The position numbers and the translations under genes are program-made. From Gallionellaceae bacterium (GTDB lineage Bacteria; Pseudomonadota; Gammaproteobacteria; Burkholderiales; Gallionellaceae): 10,296 nucleotides of DNA. The notes below the pieces were generated by a model that was not told the origin of the DNA, did no database searches, and was given only the letters and a program-made list of their open reading frames with translations. Shown here piece by piece: positions 1-7,290 of the stretch (positions within the stretch are counted from its first letter, which is position 1; the number at the start of each line of letters is the position of its first letter). The stretch covers positions 1-10,296 of the forward strand of contig JAUYFR010000263.1 in the NCBI GenBank assembly GCA_030690855.1. The letters are read 5' to 3'.

Positions 1-1
1 G

Positions 2-1018
2 ATGGATACGCTGGCGGTGCCGCCGCGCATCGATGTTTCTCTTACCGCGCCGTCAATACAGCTTGATGACTTTAAGTCTGTGGAGGCCGAAGTTGCCAAA
101 GAAAAGCCGGTTGTTAGTGAGACAAAAAAATCTAAAGTGGATGCTCGTCAACAAGCGCGTGAAGCGAGTTTGAAAACGCAGAAAATGTTGAGTCCAGAAA
201 TACTGAAGCGACAAAATGCATTGTTGAAAGTGCGAGTTGATCAAGTGATGTCTGGTGAAGACCTGCTAGGGAGTGGCAAGCTCGATGCACAGTTGCAAGC
301 TGGACGAGCGGATCTTTCGGCACTGGTTAACACGCTGGGTGGCTCGGCCTCGCTGGCGATGGGCTATGAACCTAGCGAAAAGGATGTGGCGATCAATCTT
401 CGCGTCGAAGCAAAAAAATTCGATTACGGCGTATTGGCAAGACGGGTCGATAAAAAGAGCGAGATGAGTGGTGTGTTCAGTTTGAATGTCGATGTGAGTT
501 CTCGCACTCCCTACCTTTCAGATACGTTTGTTTATGGCAAAGGCTCCGTTGATTTTGCGGTGTGGCCGCAAAACATGAAATCAGGCTTGCTCGATGTGTG
601 GGCAGTGAATGTGTTGATGGCCTTGCTACCCGCGATTGATTCATCGAACGAATCAAAAGTGAATTGCGCCATTGCGAAGTTCGCTTTAGCCGATGGTAAG
701 TTGTCAGACCAAGGCATTATTATTGACACCAGCCGCATGCGGGTTACTGGCAAGGGCGGTGTGGATTTCAAGAAAGAAGAAATTGATTTTTATGTGAAGC
801 CCGCTGCAAAGACACCGCAGTTTTTGAGCTTGGCGATTCCAATTCAGGTAAGCGGCACCTTTGATGATTTCAGTGTTGGAGTACGAACCACCGATGTGGT
901 GGGGGCAGTGGGGCAATTTGCCACCTCGGTGATTTGGGTGCCACTGCAAATGATGTTTGGTAAAGAAATACCTGCGGACGGTGCTGATGTGTGTAAGGCG
1001 GCTAGAGGGCAGAAGTAA
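2..1018 (+). CDS. AsmA family protein, C-terminal part (5' end outside window)
   Basis: This reads as the C-terminal 338 residues of an AsmA-like protein, a family of large inner-membrane-anchored periplasmic proteins linked to outer-membrane assembly and lipid transport. A lysine/alanine-rich, probably coiled stretch (about residues 28-75) is followed by a beta-rich region. The family-typical end includes KVNCAIAKFALADGKL (219-234), then a DTSRMRVTGKG-type strand (242-252), IDFYVKP (261-267) and SLAIPIQVSGTFDD (276-289). The ATG at position 2 is very unlikely to be the true start: no signal anchor is seen, and AsmA proteins are usually 600 residues or longer, so the gene begins upstream. The stop lies 15 bases from the stop of the convergent gene, with no clear terminator between them. 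The family call is fairly sure. Which paralogue (AsmA, YicH-like or other) cannot be told. Confidence 0.82.
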   Translation: MDTLAVPPRIDVSLTAPSIQLDDFKSVEAEVAKEKPVVSETKKSKVDARQQAREASLKTQKMLSPEILKRQNALLKVRVDQVMSGEDLLGSGKLDAQLQAGRADLSALVNTLGGSASLAMGYEPSEKDVAINLRVEAKKFDYGVLARRVDKKSEMSGVFSLNVDVSSRTPYLSDTFVYGKGSVDFAVWPQNMKSGLLDVWAVNVLMALLPAIDSSNESKVNCAIAKFALADGKLSDQGIIIDTSRMRVTGKGGVDFKKEEIDFYVKPAAKTPQFLSLAIPIQVSGTFDDFSVGVRTTDVVGAVGQFATSVIWVPLQMMFGKEIPADGADVCKAARGQK

Positions 1019-1033
1019 TCAACTTTAGCTTAA

Positions 1034-1606
1034 TCAAAAAAACTGTCGGTAGCCTAAAGACAGAAAATCTTCGCCGTTAGCGCCATAGGTATTTAGATAG
1101 TCGTAGATGGCGCAACGATGGTGTAGGCGCACAAAAACTTCTTTTGACTTCACCTGTGGAAGTGAGAAGTCGAATTCGATCAATAGTAGATTTAGTGCGT
1201 GGCTACCATTGCCGTCTTTGCCTTGTTCTAAAGGGCTAACGTCTGAGGTGTAAGAAATTCCAAAGGGCGCAAAGCGCACATCTGTTTGTAATATTTTCTT
1301 CCAAGGAAAGCTACTCCAACGCAACACTGGAGCTACCGCTATTTCACTTAAAGATGCACGACCTGCTTGCTGGCCAATCATGCCATCAATTTCGAGCGAT
1401 AGGGCGCGCCAAACCGTTTTGCTCGCGGTAAGCGCAAGCAGATATTGATCAAGAAAGTTGGCGTTGCCATGCGTTAATAATCCAGCGGGTTCAGTGTTGT
1501 AATATTGGCTAGCATAAGCGCCAATGCTCCAATCCAATTCCTCGCAAATAGTACTTGTTGGAATTATTAAGTATGCACAGAGCAACAAGAGTTGTAGCCG
1601 CTTCAT
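1034..1606 (-). CDS. PagL-like small outer-membrane beta-barrel protein
   Basis: This is a 190-residue exported protein with a hydrophobic signal peptide (residues 1 to about 20). Short amphipathic strands follow, and it ends in Phe-Phe as outer-membrane barrels often do. The C-terminal pattern FVRLHHRCAIYDY (158-170) followed by DFLSLGYRQFF (180-190) resembles PagL-type lipid A 3-O-deacylases, whose active site has His-x-Ser in this strand. Here the corresponding residues read His163-Arg-Cys165, so the nucleophile would be Cys, or the enzyme is inactive. The gene starts 12 bases after the stop of the ABC exporter gene and has no good ribosome binding site, which suggests one transcript and coupled translation. 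If the PagL assignment is wrong, it is still an uncharacterised small barrel. Cys21 is not in a convincing lipobox. Confidence 0.6.
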   Translation of the reverse strand: MKRLQLLLLCAYLIIPTSTICEELDWSIGAYASQYYNTEPAGLLTHGNANFLDQYLLALTASKTVWRALSLEIDGMIGQQAGRASLSEIAVAPVLRWSSFPWKKILQTDVRFAPFGISYTSDVSPLEQGKDGNGSHALNLLLIEFDFSLPQVKSKEVFVRLHHRCAIYDYLNTYGANGEDFLSLGYRQFF

Positions 1607-1618
1607 GAGAATTAACCG

Positions 1619-3415
1619 CTAAAGAGTTTCTTCCGCTTGTTGTTGCAGCGCCCACATGTGAGCGTACACACCGTCTATCGCCAATAATTCTGGATGCTTG
1701 CCGCGCTCAACAATGCGCCCTGCTTCCATCACTAAAATTTCGTCGGCTTCCACCACGGTTGAAAGTCGGTGCGCGATGATTAAGCTGGTACGGCTGCGCG
1801 CGATTTCCAGTAGTTCGGATTGAATCGCTTTTTCAGTTTTTGTGTCAAGCGCGGAAGTGGCTTCATCCAAAATCAAAATAGCAGGGTTTTTCAGTAAGGT
1901 GCGAGCAATAGCAACGCGTTGTTTTTCTCCGCCGGAAAGTTTTAATCCACGTTCGCCTACTACACTGTCCCAGCTCTGCGGCAGCGATTCGATAAAGTTT
2001 AGGATGTGTGCGGCACGGGCGGCGGCGATTACTTCGTCGCGTGTGGCATCGGGGCGACCATAAGCGATGTTGTAGTAGATGGTGTCGTTAAATAGCACGG
2101 TATCTTGCGGCACAACGCCAATAGCGGCGCGCAAACTGTCTTGGGTGATGTGACGAATATCTTGCCCGTCAATTTGAATGCTGCCGGAGCTGACGTCATA
2201 AAAGCGGAACAGTAGGCGTGCCAGCGTTGATTTGCCTGCGCCACTTGCGCCGACTGCGGCAACAGTTTTGCCGGCGGGAACGGTAAAACTGAGGTCGTGC
2301 AAAATAGTGCGGTCGCTGTTGTAGGCAAAGCCGACGTGTTCGAATTTCACTTCTCCACCATGTAGGTTGAGTGCGCTTGCGTCGGGTGCATCCTCCACTT
2401 CTTTCGGGCGCAGTAATAAAGTAAACATGCGCTCCACGTCAGTCATGGATTGCTTAATCTCGCGGTACATCACGCCTAAAAAACTGAGTGGCTGAAACAT
2501 TTGCAGCAAGAAGGCGTTGACCATTACTAAGTCGCCCAGTGTGAGCGTACCCTCGACGACGCCATTGCCAGCGCGAATCACCATGAGCGTCACGCCAATT
2601 GCAATCGTGGCAGCCTGTGCGCCATTGAGCAGGCCCAGTGAGCGTTGTGATTGCAAGGAGGCGTGCTCCCACTCGGCGAGGTTGACGTCGTAGCGCTTTG
2701 CTTCGTAACGCTCATTGCCGAAGTATTTTACCGTTTCGTAATTGAGTAGGCTGTCGATGGCTTTGCCGTAGGCTTCAGAATCGAGCGTGTTAGCGCGGCG
2801 TACAAATTGCGTGCGCCAATCAGTGATGGTGATGGTGAAGCCGATGTAGGCGATCAGCGTAACCAGTGTGATCAGCCCGAACACCCAATCTAGTTTGACA
2901 AGCAAAATGATGGCGACCATCAAAATTTCGAGCACAGTGGGGGTGATGCGGAAGAGCAAGTAGCCTACTAGGCTTGAGATCGCTTTTGAGCCGCGCTCAA
3001 TGTCGCGAGTGATACCGCCGGTTTGGCGTTCTAAATGAAATCGCAGTGAAAGCGCATGTAAGTGTTCGAATACTGCCAGGCTGACGCGCCGCATCGCGCG
3101 TTGTGTGACTTTGCCAAACACCAGATCGCGCAAGTCAGAGAATGTGGTACTGGCGAAACGTAAGAAGCCATAAGTAATAATGAGCGTGAGCGGTAAAACC
3201 AAGCTGGCATTAGATTTATCTAATGCGTCGATAATTTCTTTGAGCACTAGAGGCACCATTACAGCAGCCATTTTTGCGCCGATTAATAACGCCAATGCTA
3301 AAAATACACGTCCGCGAAATTCCCACAGATAGGGAAAAAGTCGGCCAATCGAGCGCAAATCGGCTTTGGTGGCTTGTGATGGAGGAGGTGTTGTAGCAGA
3401 ACTTGAATAACGCAT
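1619..3415 (-). CDS. Atm1/ABCB7-type ABC exporter, fused permease and ATPase
   Basis: This is a full-length half-transporter (598 residues) of the Atm1/HMT1 group. Known members are homodimeric inner-membrane exporters of glutathione conjugates or glutathione-bound metals. The membrane domain spans about residues 20-330, with hydrophobic segments near 38-58, 72-88, 150-173, 178-198, 265-282 and 295-312. It contains the group-typical NYETVKYFGNE (225-235) and YREIKQSMTDVERMF (317-331). Asn264 and Gln267 in LLNGAQ, and the arginines after TDW (198-200), lie where Atm1 structures bind glutathione. The ATPase domain has Walker A GASGAGKST (389-397), Q-loop Gln437, signature LSGGEKQ (493-499), Walker B ILILDE (513-518) and H-loop His549, so it looks active. 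It is first in an operon with the PagL-like gene. The ribosome binding site is weak. The substrate cannot be read from sequence. Confidence 0.93.
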   Translation of the reverse strand: MRYSSSATTPPPSQATKADLRSIGRLFPYLWEFRGRVFLALALLIGAKMAAVMVPLVLKEIIDALDKSNASLVLPLTLIITYGFLRFASTTFSDLRDLVFGKVTQRAMRRVSLAVFEHLHALSLRFHLERQTGGITRDIERGSKAISSLVGYLLFRITPTVLEILMVAIILLVKLDWVFGLITLVTLIAYIGFTITITDWRTQFVRRANTLDSEAYGKAIDSLLNYETVKYFGNERYEAKRYDVNLAEWEHASLQSQRSLGLLNGAQAATIAIGVTLMVIRAGNGVVEGTLTLGDLVMVNAFLLQMFQPLSFLGVMYREIKQSMTDVERMFTLLLRPKEVEDAPDASALNLHGGEVKFEHVGFAYNSDRTILHDLSFTVPAGKTVAAVGASGAGKSTLARLLFRFYDVSSGSIQIDGQDIRHITQDSLRAAIGVVPQDTVLFNDTIYYNIAYGRPDATRDEVIAAARAAHILNFIESLPQSWDSVVGERGLKLSGGEKQRVAIARTLLKNPAILILDEATSALDTKTEKAIQSELLEIARSRTSLIIAHRLSTVVEADEILVMEAGRIVERGKHPELLAIDGVYAHMWALQQQAEETL

Positions 3416-3451
3416 TTTGATCGCGACCAGAGGTGAAACATTGACCCGTGG

Positions 3452-3460
3452 ATTTTAGCA
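3452..3460 (-). promoter_or_regulatory. candidate extended -10 promoter for the ABC exporter gene
   Basis: On the minus strand the bases read TGCTAAAAT, a TGn-extended -10 element with five of six matches to TATAAT. It lies about 37 bases before the ATG at 3415, giving an expected leader near 30 bases. No good -35 hexamer is seen, which is acceptable for an extended -10 promoter. The position supports it, but such short motifs also arise by chance. Confidence 0.4.
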
Positions 3461-3583
3461 TTTTAGTGGCCTACTACATGGAGGGATTGCGCCGATTGTT
3501 ACCCTCTGTTTTTTTGGAAACGAAGCCGCGTAGTTGTGATGAAAAATGCGTCGAACGACTTGACTTAAAAAACGTAATTTAGC

Positions 3584-3615
3584 AACAGATGAACACAGAT
3601 GAAACACGGATAAAC
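3584..3615. repeat. degenerate tandem repeat, ACACAGATGA type
   Basis: About three imperfect copies of a roughly 10-base unit (AACAGATG, AACACAGATG, AAACACGGAT) followed by AAAC. This wording resembles the AACACAGATGAACACGGAT-like short repeats found scattered between genes in many unrelated bacterial genomes. It lies just past the 3' end of the 98-residue gene, inside the 209-base gap before the ABC exporter start. The remaining bases of that gap show only the exporter promoter candidate. Confidence 0.55.
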
Positions 3616-3624
3616 AACAGGTTA

Positions 3625-3921
3625 TTACTCCAGAAATGCGATCTGATAACTTATTAGTTTGCGCTGCTGGCGAACGTAGGATTTGATCACCTCACTCTCG
3701 GCAGAAATCGGAATATAAACCTCGCCCACACCTTGAGCAGTTGATACGCCTTGTGCGCTGCCCACTGCTACAACAATATTTTGCGCAAGGCGATATTTGA
3801 TCGCGCGCCCCACGCTTGATTCAAATTTTTGAGCAAGCTCTTCAATGCCAACACCTTCTGGATATTGGGAGATTGAATCAATGATCTGTTGAAACTCATG
3901 CTCGGACACAACGATTGGCAT
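3625..3921 (-). CDS. small winged-helix-like protein of unknown function
   Basis: This is a 98-residue protein without signal peptide or membrane segment. Residues about 10-72 read like a small winged-helix fold: a first helix (EFQQIIDSIS), a helix-turn-helix pair (GVGIEELAQKF, then SSVGRAIKYRLAQN), and a hydrophobic beta wing (IVVAVGSAQG ... GEVYIPI). The wing contains a near-duplicate AQGVSTAQGVGE (56-67). The last 25 residues are charged and probably helical. Similar modules act as DNA-binding domains or sit at the ends of larger proteins, so this could be a small regulator or a leftover domain. It is alone on its strand, flanked by long intergenic gaps, with only a weak GAAGA-like ribosome binding site before the ATG and no convincing promoter. 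I do not recognise the family. Confidence 0.6.
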   Translation of the reverse strand: MPIVVSEHEFQQIIDSISQYPEGVGIEELAQKFESSVGRAIKYRLAQNIVVAVGSAQGVSTAQGVGEVYIPISAESEVIKSYVRQQRKLISYQIAFLE

Positions 3922-4116
3922 GTCATTTTTTCTTCAGTTCGAGAGCATCAGCGAGCAAGACAGCGCCCGTCACAGCCCGCGCGCAAAATCGTGGATGGGA
4001 AAAGTTAAGGAGTTTTTCGGTTAATAACCAGCGAAATTATTGAAAAGGGCACGGTCGTTACATGGATAAAAACGATAGACGCTGCGGGCTGACGTGACCA
4101 TTTAGCACATGCAGAA

Positions 4117-4150
4117 AATAAAGCCCGCCACTTTCATGGCGGGCTTTATT
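4117..4150 (-). terminator. strong intrinsic terminator of the Slam/FecR operon
   Basis: A 14-bp perfect stem (4117-4130 pairs with 4137-4150, core AAAGCCCGCCA / TGGCGGGCTTT) with a 6-base loop. On the minus strand it continues into TTTATTTTC, a usable U-tract. It lies about 70 bases after the stop of the FecR-domain gene. The stem is A/T-flanked on both sides, so it may also work weakly on the plus strand, where no gene approaches. The rest of the 301-base gap 3922-4222 holds only the palindrome at 4196-4215; I see nothing else in it. Confidence 0.88.
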
Positions 4151-4195
4151 GTCGACTGTTACTTAAAAAATAATTGCGGAAACGATCCTGAGGTC

Positions 4196-4215
4196 TCTTG
4201 GAGCATGCTCCTACA
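4196..4215 (-). repeat. REP-like palindromic element
   Basis: On the minus strand this reads TGTAGGAGCATGCTCCAAGA, with the perfect 12-base palindrome GGAGCATGCTCC at 4200-4211. The TGTAGGAGC start followed by a palindrome resembles the intergenic REP family known from Pseudomonas and relatives. It sits 7 bases beyond the FecR-gene stop and before the terminator, a usual place for REP units in mRNA 3' ends. Only one copy is in the window, so its repetitive nature is inferred. Confidence 0.45.
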
Positions 4216-4222
4216 GCCCAAT

Positions 4223-5872
4223 TTATGGAGCCTTGAACACACCCGCCGCCGCAGTGTTAGTGTTATTGGCGGCCGTATAGGTGGACACGCTGGTAATAAT
4301 CCCCTTACCTGTTGCGCCAACAAAAACACCTATCACTTGAGTTGTGTCAATTGTTCCGCCGGTACACCCGCCACCTGTACAGCTAGTTCCGGCAATGTTT
4401 ATGTTGCCAATACTACCCGTGCCGAATGCCGTGCCTCCGTTGCGGTTGACAACTGGCATTTCAAAACCCGTGATGTTGTACGTACTACCGCCCACCGTGT
4501 AGACAATATTTGGCTTAACTGCACGGAGAGTAAAATTAACCCTGAAATCGCCCGACATCGTCGTGCCGACATTACCCGCACTATCCGTGACACTAGGGCC
4601 ACCCGCAAAAGTGTAAGTAACGATCCCCAATCCCGATTTGGCGTCAATCACCGCTGAGGGAGTAAGAACATCGCCATATACATACTGCACACCGCTAGGC
4701 AATGTCGCCACCGTCAGGGTTCCGTTCACAGGATCAGTCACGCTACCGTCCAGCCAGCGTCCCCACACAACATTGCTGCCATCCACTACCGCGCCCGCCT
4801 TATCAGCAAAGCTGACACCCGCCTGACCACTCCATGTGTCGGATGTGGCGGAGTAGGTAGCCCTGTACGATATTAACTTGCCCGCAGAGGCAGTCAAGGT
4901 GTTCGTTGCACTGGCTTCGGCAGCACTAGACGTATTGGTGCCGCCGTTGGAGTAAGCAAATACCGCAATGGACGGAACTGCCGCCATATTTACCGCCGCC
5001 GTCGTCAACACCGCACTCCCCGACGTAGTCGCACTCACGTTTTGCGCCGCCACATACGGGGTGTTCACCGCGACCGCTGGCGTCACCACTGCACCGGTGC
5101 TACCCACCGCAACAGGTGCTGCTTGTGCCACAGTAGCCTGTGCAATTTGGCTATTTTCTTCTTCGCCGCCTTCTGCTTTTGCGCTTTCACTTTCACCGTC
5201 TTTGCCAGCTTCTTTGTTGCTCTTCTGGTTGCGGCTTTGTGCGGCCAGTTTGTCAGCAACAAAGCTCGGCGGGGTGATCAGGGTTTGCGGTGGCGTGTGG
5301 GTGTCGGCCACATAGAAGCCCTCGCTACGGTTGATGTTTTTGTCGCCACCTTGGTTGGAGACATTAATTTGGCCAGAAAAGACACCACCGTATAAACCGT
5401 CTTTGGCTGAGCCTCCACAATCTTTGGCGCAAATCACCACGCTAAAATCAGTGCCTCTAATGCCGATGGTGGCTGATTTTGTTCTCACGCTGTAGCTACT
5501 GTGATTAACCTTGCCGATGAAGCCGGTAATGGTGCGGAAGCCGCCTTTAATCAGGCTGAAGAAGTTTTTTTCCGTGCCGTCCACTTGCCCTGCGAAATGG
5601 TATTCGTCCAGATGCAATTCGGTTTGCGGGCGCAAGGCGATGATGCCGCCATCGGTCATGCGTACTTGGGCGTTGCTGGTGGTGCCGGTGCGCAAGACAT
5701 CGCCGGACTCGATGGGTGAGCCTAGTTTGAGCGCGATGACTGCACCATTACGCTCGGCAGTGACTTCACCAACAGCGACCAATACGCGCCCTGCTGTTTC
5801 GGCTGCGGCAAGATTGAATGCAGAGATTAATCCGCATAACATTATGATTTTATTGAGTTTTAGTAATTTCAC
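4223..5872 (-). CDS. exported FecR-domain protein with TbpB-like C-terminal barrel; likely Slam substrate
   Basis: This 549-residue protein starts at a GTG preceded by a near-ideal AGGAGAG ribosome site that overlaps the upstream gene's TAA. Residues 1-24 form a signal peptide ending LAAA. There is no lipobox, so the product should not be lipidated. Residues about 28-190 are a FecR domain: GDVLRTGTTSNAQVRMTDGG (57-76), ALRPQTELHLDEY (79-91), TIGIRGTDF (135-143). A charged, then Ala/Val/Thr-rich linker follows (about 205-330). The C-terminal part (about 331-549) is beta-rich, with VVWGRW (368-373), SGDFRVNF (440-447) and the closing pattern GVFVGATGKG (515-524) to AAAGVFKAP (541-549). That pattern resembles the handle barrel of TbpB-like Slam cargo. 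Two close cysteine pairs (148/152 and 498/503) could form disulfides. No FecI or FecA is nearby, so classic ferric-citrate signalling is unlikely. The FecR call is firm; the cargo role is inferred. Confidence 0.85.
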   Translation of the reverse strand: MKLLKLNKIIMLCGLISAFNLAAAETAGRVLVAVGEVTAERNGAVIALKLGSPIESGDVLRTGTTSNAQVRMTDGGIIALRPQTELHLDEYHFAGQVDGTEKNFFSLIKGGFRTITGFIGKVNHSSYSVRTKSATIGIRGTDFSVVICAKDCGGSAKDGLYGGVFSGQINVSNQGGDKNINRSEGFYVADTHTPPQTLITPPSFVADKLAAQSRNQKSNKEAGKDGESESAKAEGGEEENSQIAQATVAQAAPVAVGSTGAVVTPAVAVNTPYVAAQNVSATTSGSAVLTTAAVNMAAVPSIAVFAYSNGGTNTSSAAEASATNTLTASAGKLISYRATYSATSDTWSGQAGVSFADKAGAVVDGSNVVWGRWLDGSVTDPVNGTLTVATLPSGVQYVYGDVLTPSAVIDAKSGLGIVTYTFAGGPSVTDSAGNVGTTMSGDFRVNFTLRAVKPNIVYTVGGSTYNITGFEMPVVNRNGGTAFGTGSIGNINIAGTSCTGGGCTGGTIDTTQVIGVFVGATGKGIITSVSTYTAANNTNTAAAGVFKAP

Positions 5873-5883
5873 GATTTCTCTCC

Positions 5884-7203
5884 TTATTTAAAGTCGTAGC
5901 GGACGTTGACGCTGCCGACAGTGCGTTTGTAGCTGTACAGTTCCAAATTAGATTGGTTGTCGCTGAAGCTCAGTTCGTTACGTATGCTGATATTTTTGCT
6001 GAGCAAGTAAGTGGCGTTCAGGTTGTACGCGCGGTTGGTGTCAAGCCGCGTGGTGCTCATGATGATATCCGGGCCGTTGTATAGGCTTGCCTGATAGTTG
6101 CCATCAAGGTTGATGCCCCACTGCGGATGCGGTGTAAGGCTCACGCCCATCGTCATGCCAGTCATATTGCGTCCAAGGTCTGCGCGGTTTGCCTGATTGC
6201 GCTCTTGGCTTGCGTTCAAGCCCAGATTCATAACCGGTTGCAATGCGCTGATGAATGCTTTGCGATAGCCAGCGCTAATGCCGAGCATGTTGGCGTTACG
6301 CACTTCGTTGGCGCCGAGGTAGGTGAGCCGCGCATATTGGAGTGAGCTGCTGATGCCTTGCAGTTCGTCGAGCTGATAGAACCAGTCACCAGAAACGCCA
6401 ACCATATCGCGGTAGCGGTTGCGGGCAATGTTCAGCGCGTTGGCACTTGTATTTAAACGAAACATATTGGCATCTTGACGCAGAGCCACGCTACCGGAAG
6501 CACTCAGCGAACCCATGTCATAAGCGGGATTAGTGCGATGATATTTGCTGTCGTAATTTAAACCACCGGAGAGCGTTACGCCCACTGCGATGGGCTTAGA
6601 TACCTGCCCGCCTGCTGCGAGGTGGGCGAAATTATCTGTTGTTTCAACGCCCGTCTCGGCAACAGTAACGCTGCCCAGTACGGGCAGGTTGATGGCCGCA
6701 TTGGTAACGCCGCCGTTGATGTTGCTGTCACGCCCCGCGCCGGTTTCAAGATAGAAACTGGAGGTGGTGGTGTAGCGGCCTTCACGCGCACGAATGGCGT
6801 CGATGTAGCGATCAATGGCCGCGCTCACCGTAGCAGGTGGGTTTAATTTTTTCACCGCTTCAAATTCTTCGCGGGCTTGCACATCTTCGCCGAGGGTGAA
6901 GTAGCCGCGCGCCAATTCGAGGCGGGCGCGAGCGTTGTCGGGGAAGTTGAGGATGTAACGCTCCAGCGCCAAGATGCCTTCGGAGGCATGGCCGGAGTCG
7001 ATGCTGGCGATGCCGTATTGGAAATCGAATTCCGGGTTGCCCATCTCTTCCGGGTGCTCGTGCCCCAATGCGTAGGCTTCGCTGTGCTTGCCTTGTTCCT
7101 GTAAGGCTTTGACGTCTTCAACTGTGCCCGCCCAAGCCGACGCAGATAGCCCTAATAGTAAGATGCCAGCCAATGGCATCGCGGTTATTTTTTTGTAGTA
7201 CAT
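5884..7203 (-). CDS. Slam-family (DUF560, type XI secretion) TPR plus outer-membrane barrel protein
   Basis: This 439-residue protein has a signal peptide (1-25, ending ASAWA), a periplasmic TPR region (about 52-125, including ARARLELARGYFTLGEDVQA at 91-110) and a linker NPPATVSAAIDRYIDAI (121-137). An outer-membrane barrel starts near 146 with ETGAGRDSNING (153-164). The end DNQSNLELYSYKR (415-427) matches the family-typical N-x-S-N-x-x-L-Y-x-Y-x-R signature. Known Slam proteins move TbpB-like surface proteins across the outer membrane, and the size (Slam1 is about 490 residues) and order of parts fit. The neighbour 11 bases downstream has a TbpB-like end, so this is probably its dedicated exporter. 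The ATG follows AGAGGGAGCACC, a reasonable ribosome site, and an in-frame stop upstream excludes a longer start. Its long leader carries GCAA repeats. A general TPR/barrel porin-like protein is the alternative. Confidence 0.82.
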   Translation of the reverse strand: MYYKKITAMPLAGILLLGLSASAWAGTVEDVKALQEQGKHSEAYALGHEHPEEMGNPEFDFQYGIASIDSGHASEGILALERYILNFPDNARARLELARGYFTLGEDVQAREEFEAVKKLNPPATVSAAIDRYIDAIRAREGRYTTTSSFYLETGAGRDSNINGGVTNAAINLPVLGSVTVAETGVETTDNFAHLAAGGQVSKPIAVGVTLSGGLNYDSKYHRTNPAYDMGSLSASGSVALRQDANMFRLNTSANALNIARNRYRDMVGVSGDWFYQLDELQGISSSLQYARLTYLGANEVRNANMLGISAGYRKAFISALQPVMNLGLNASQERNQANRADLGRNMTGMTMGVSLTPHPQWGINLDGNYQASLYNGPDIIMSTTRLDTNRAYNLNATYLLSKNISIRNELSFSDNQSNLELYSYKRTVGSVNVRYDFK

Positions 7204-7243
7204 GGTGCTCCCTCTGAAAATAGATTAAAAAAATTAAAACGTA

Positions 7244-7261
7244 TAGCCTCGAAAGAGGCTA
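7244..7261 (-). promoter_or_regulatory. leader hairpin with downstream T-rich run, possible attenuator
   Basis: On the minus strand TAGCCTC and GAGGCTA pair in a 7-bp stem around a TTTC loop. After four bases comes a T-rich stretch (TTTTAATTTTTTT, about 7227-7239). This would form in the Slam leader about 40 bases before its ATG and resembles a weak intrinsic terminator or attenuator. The four-base gap makes efficient termination doubtful. It could instead shape mRNA stability. Confidence 0.4.
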
Positions 7262-7290
7262 GTGAATGTCGTTAGGGTGCGGCGGGAATC

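Noticed and set aside
4109..4657. Plus-strand open frame of 182 codons opposite the FecR-gene 3' end
   Set aside because: It starts before the terminator hairpin, reads through it, and then runs antisense to the well-supported FecR-domain gene. Its product has no recognisable domain.
5042..5395. Plus-strand open frames opposite the FecR-protein linker (including 4968-5315)
   Set aside because: They are antisense to the Ala/Val/Thr-rich linker, whose composition keeps other frames open. The products are low-complexity.
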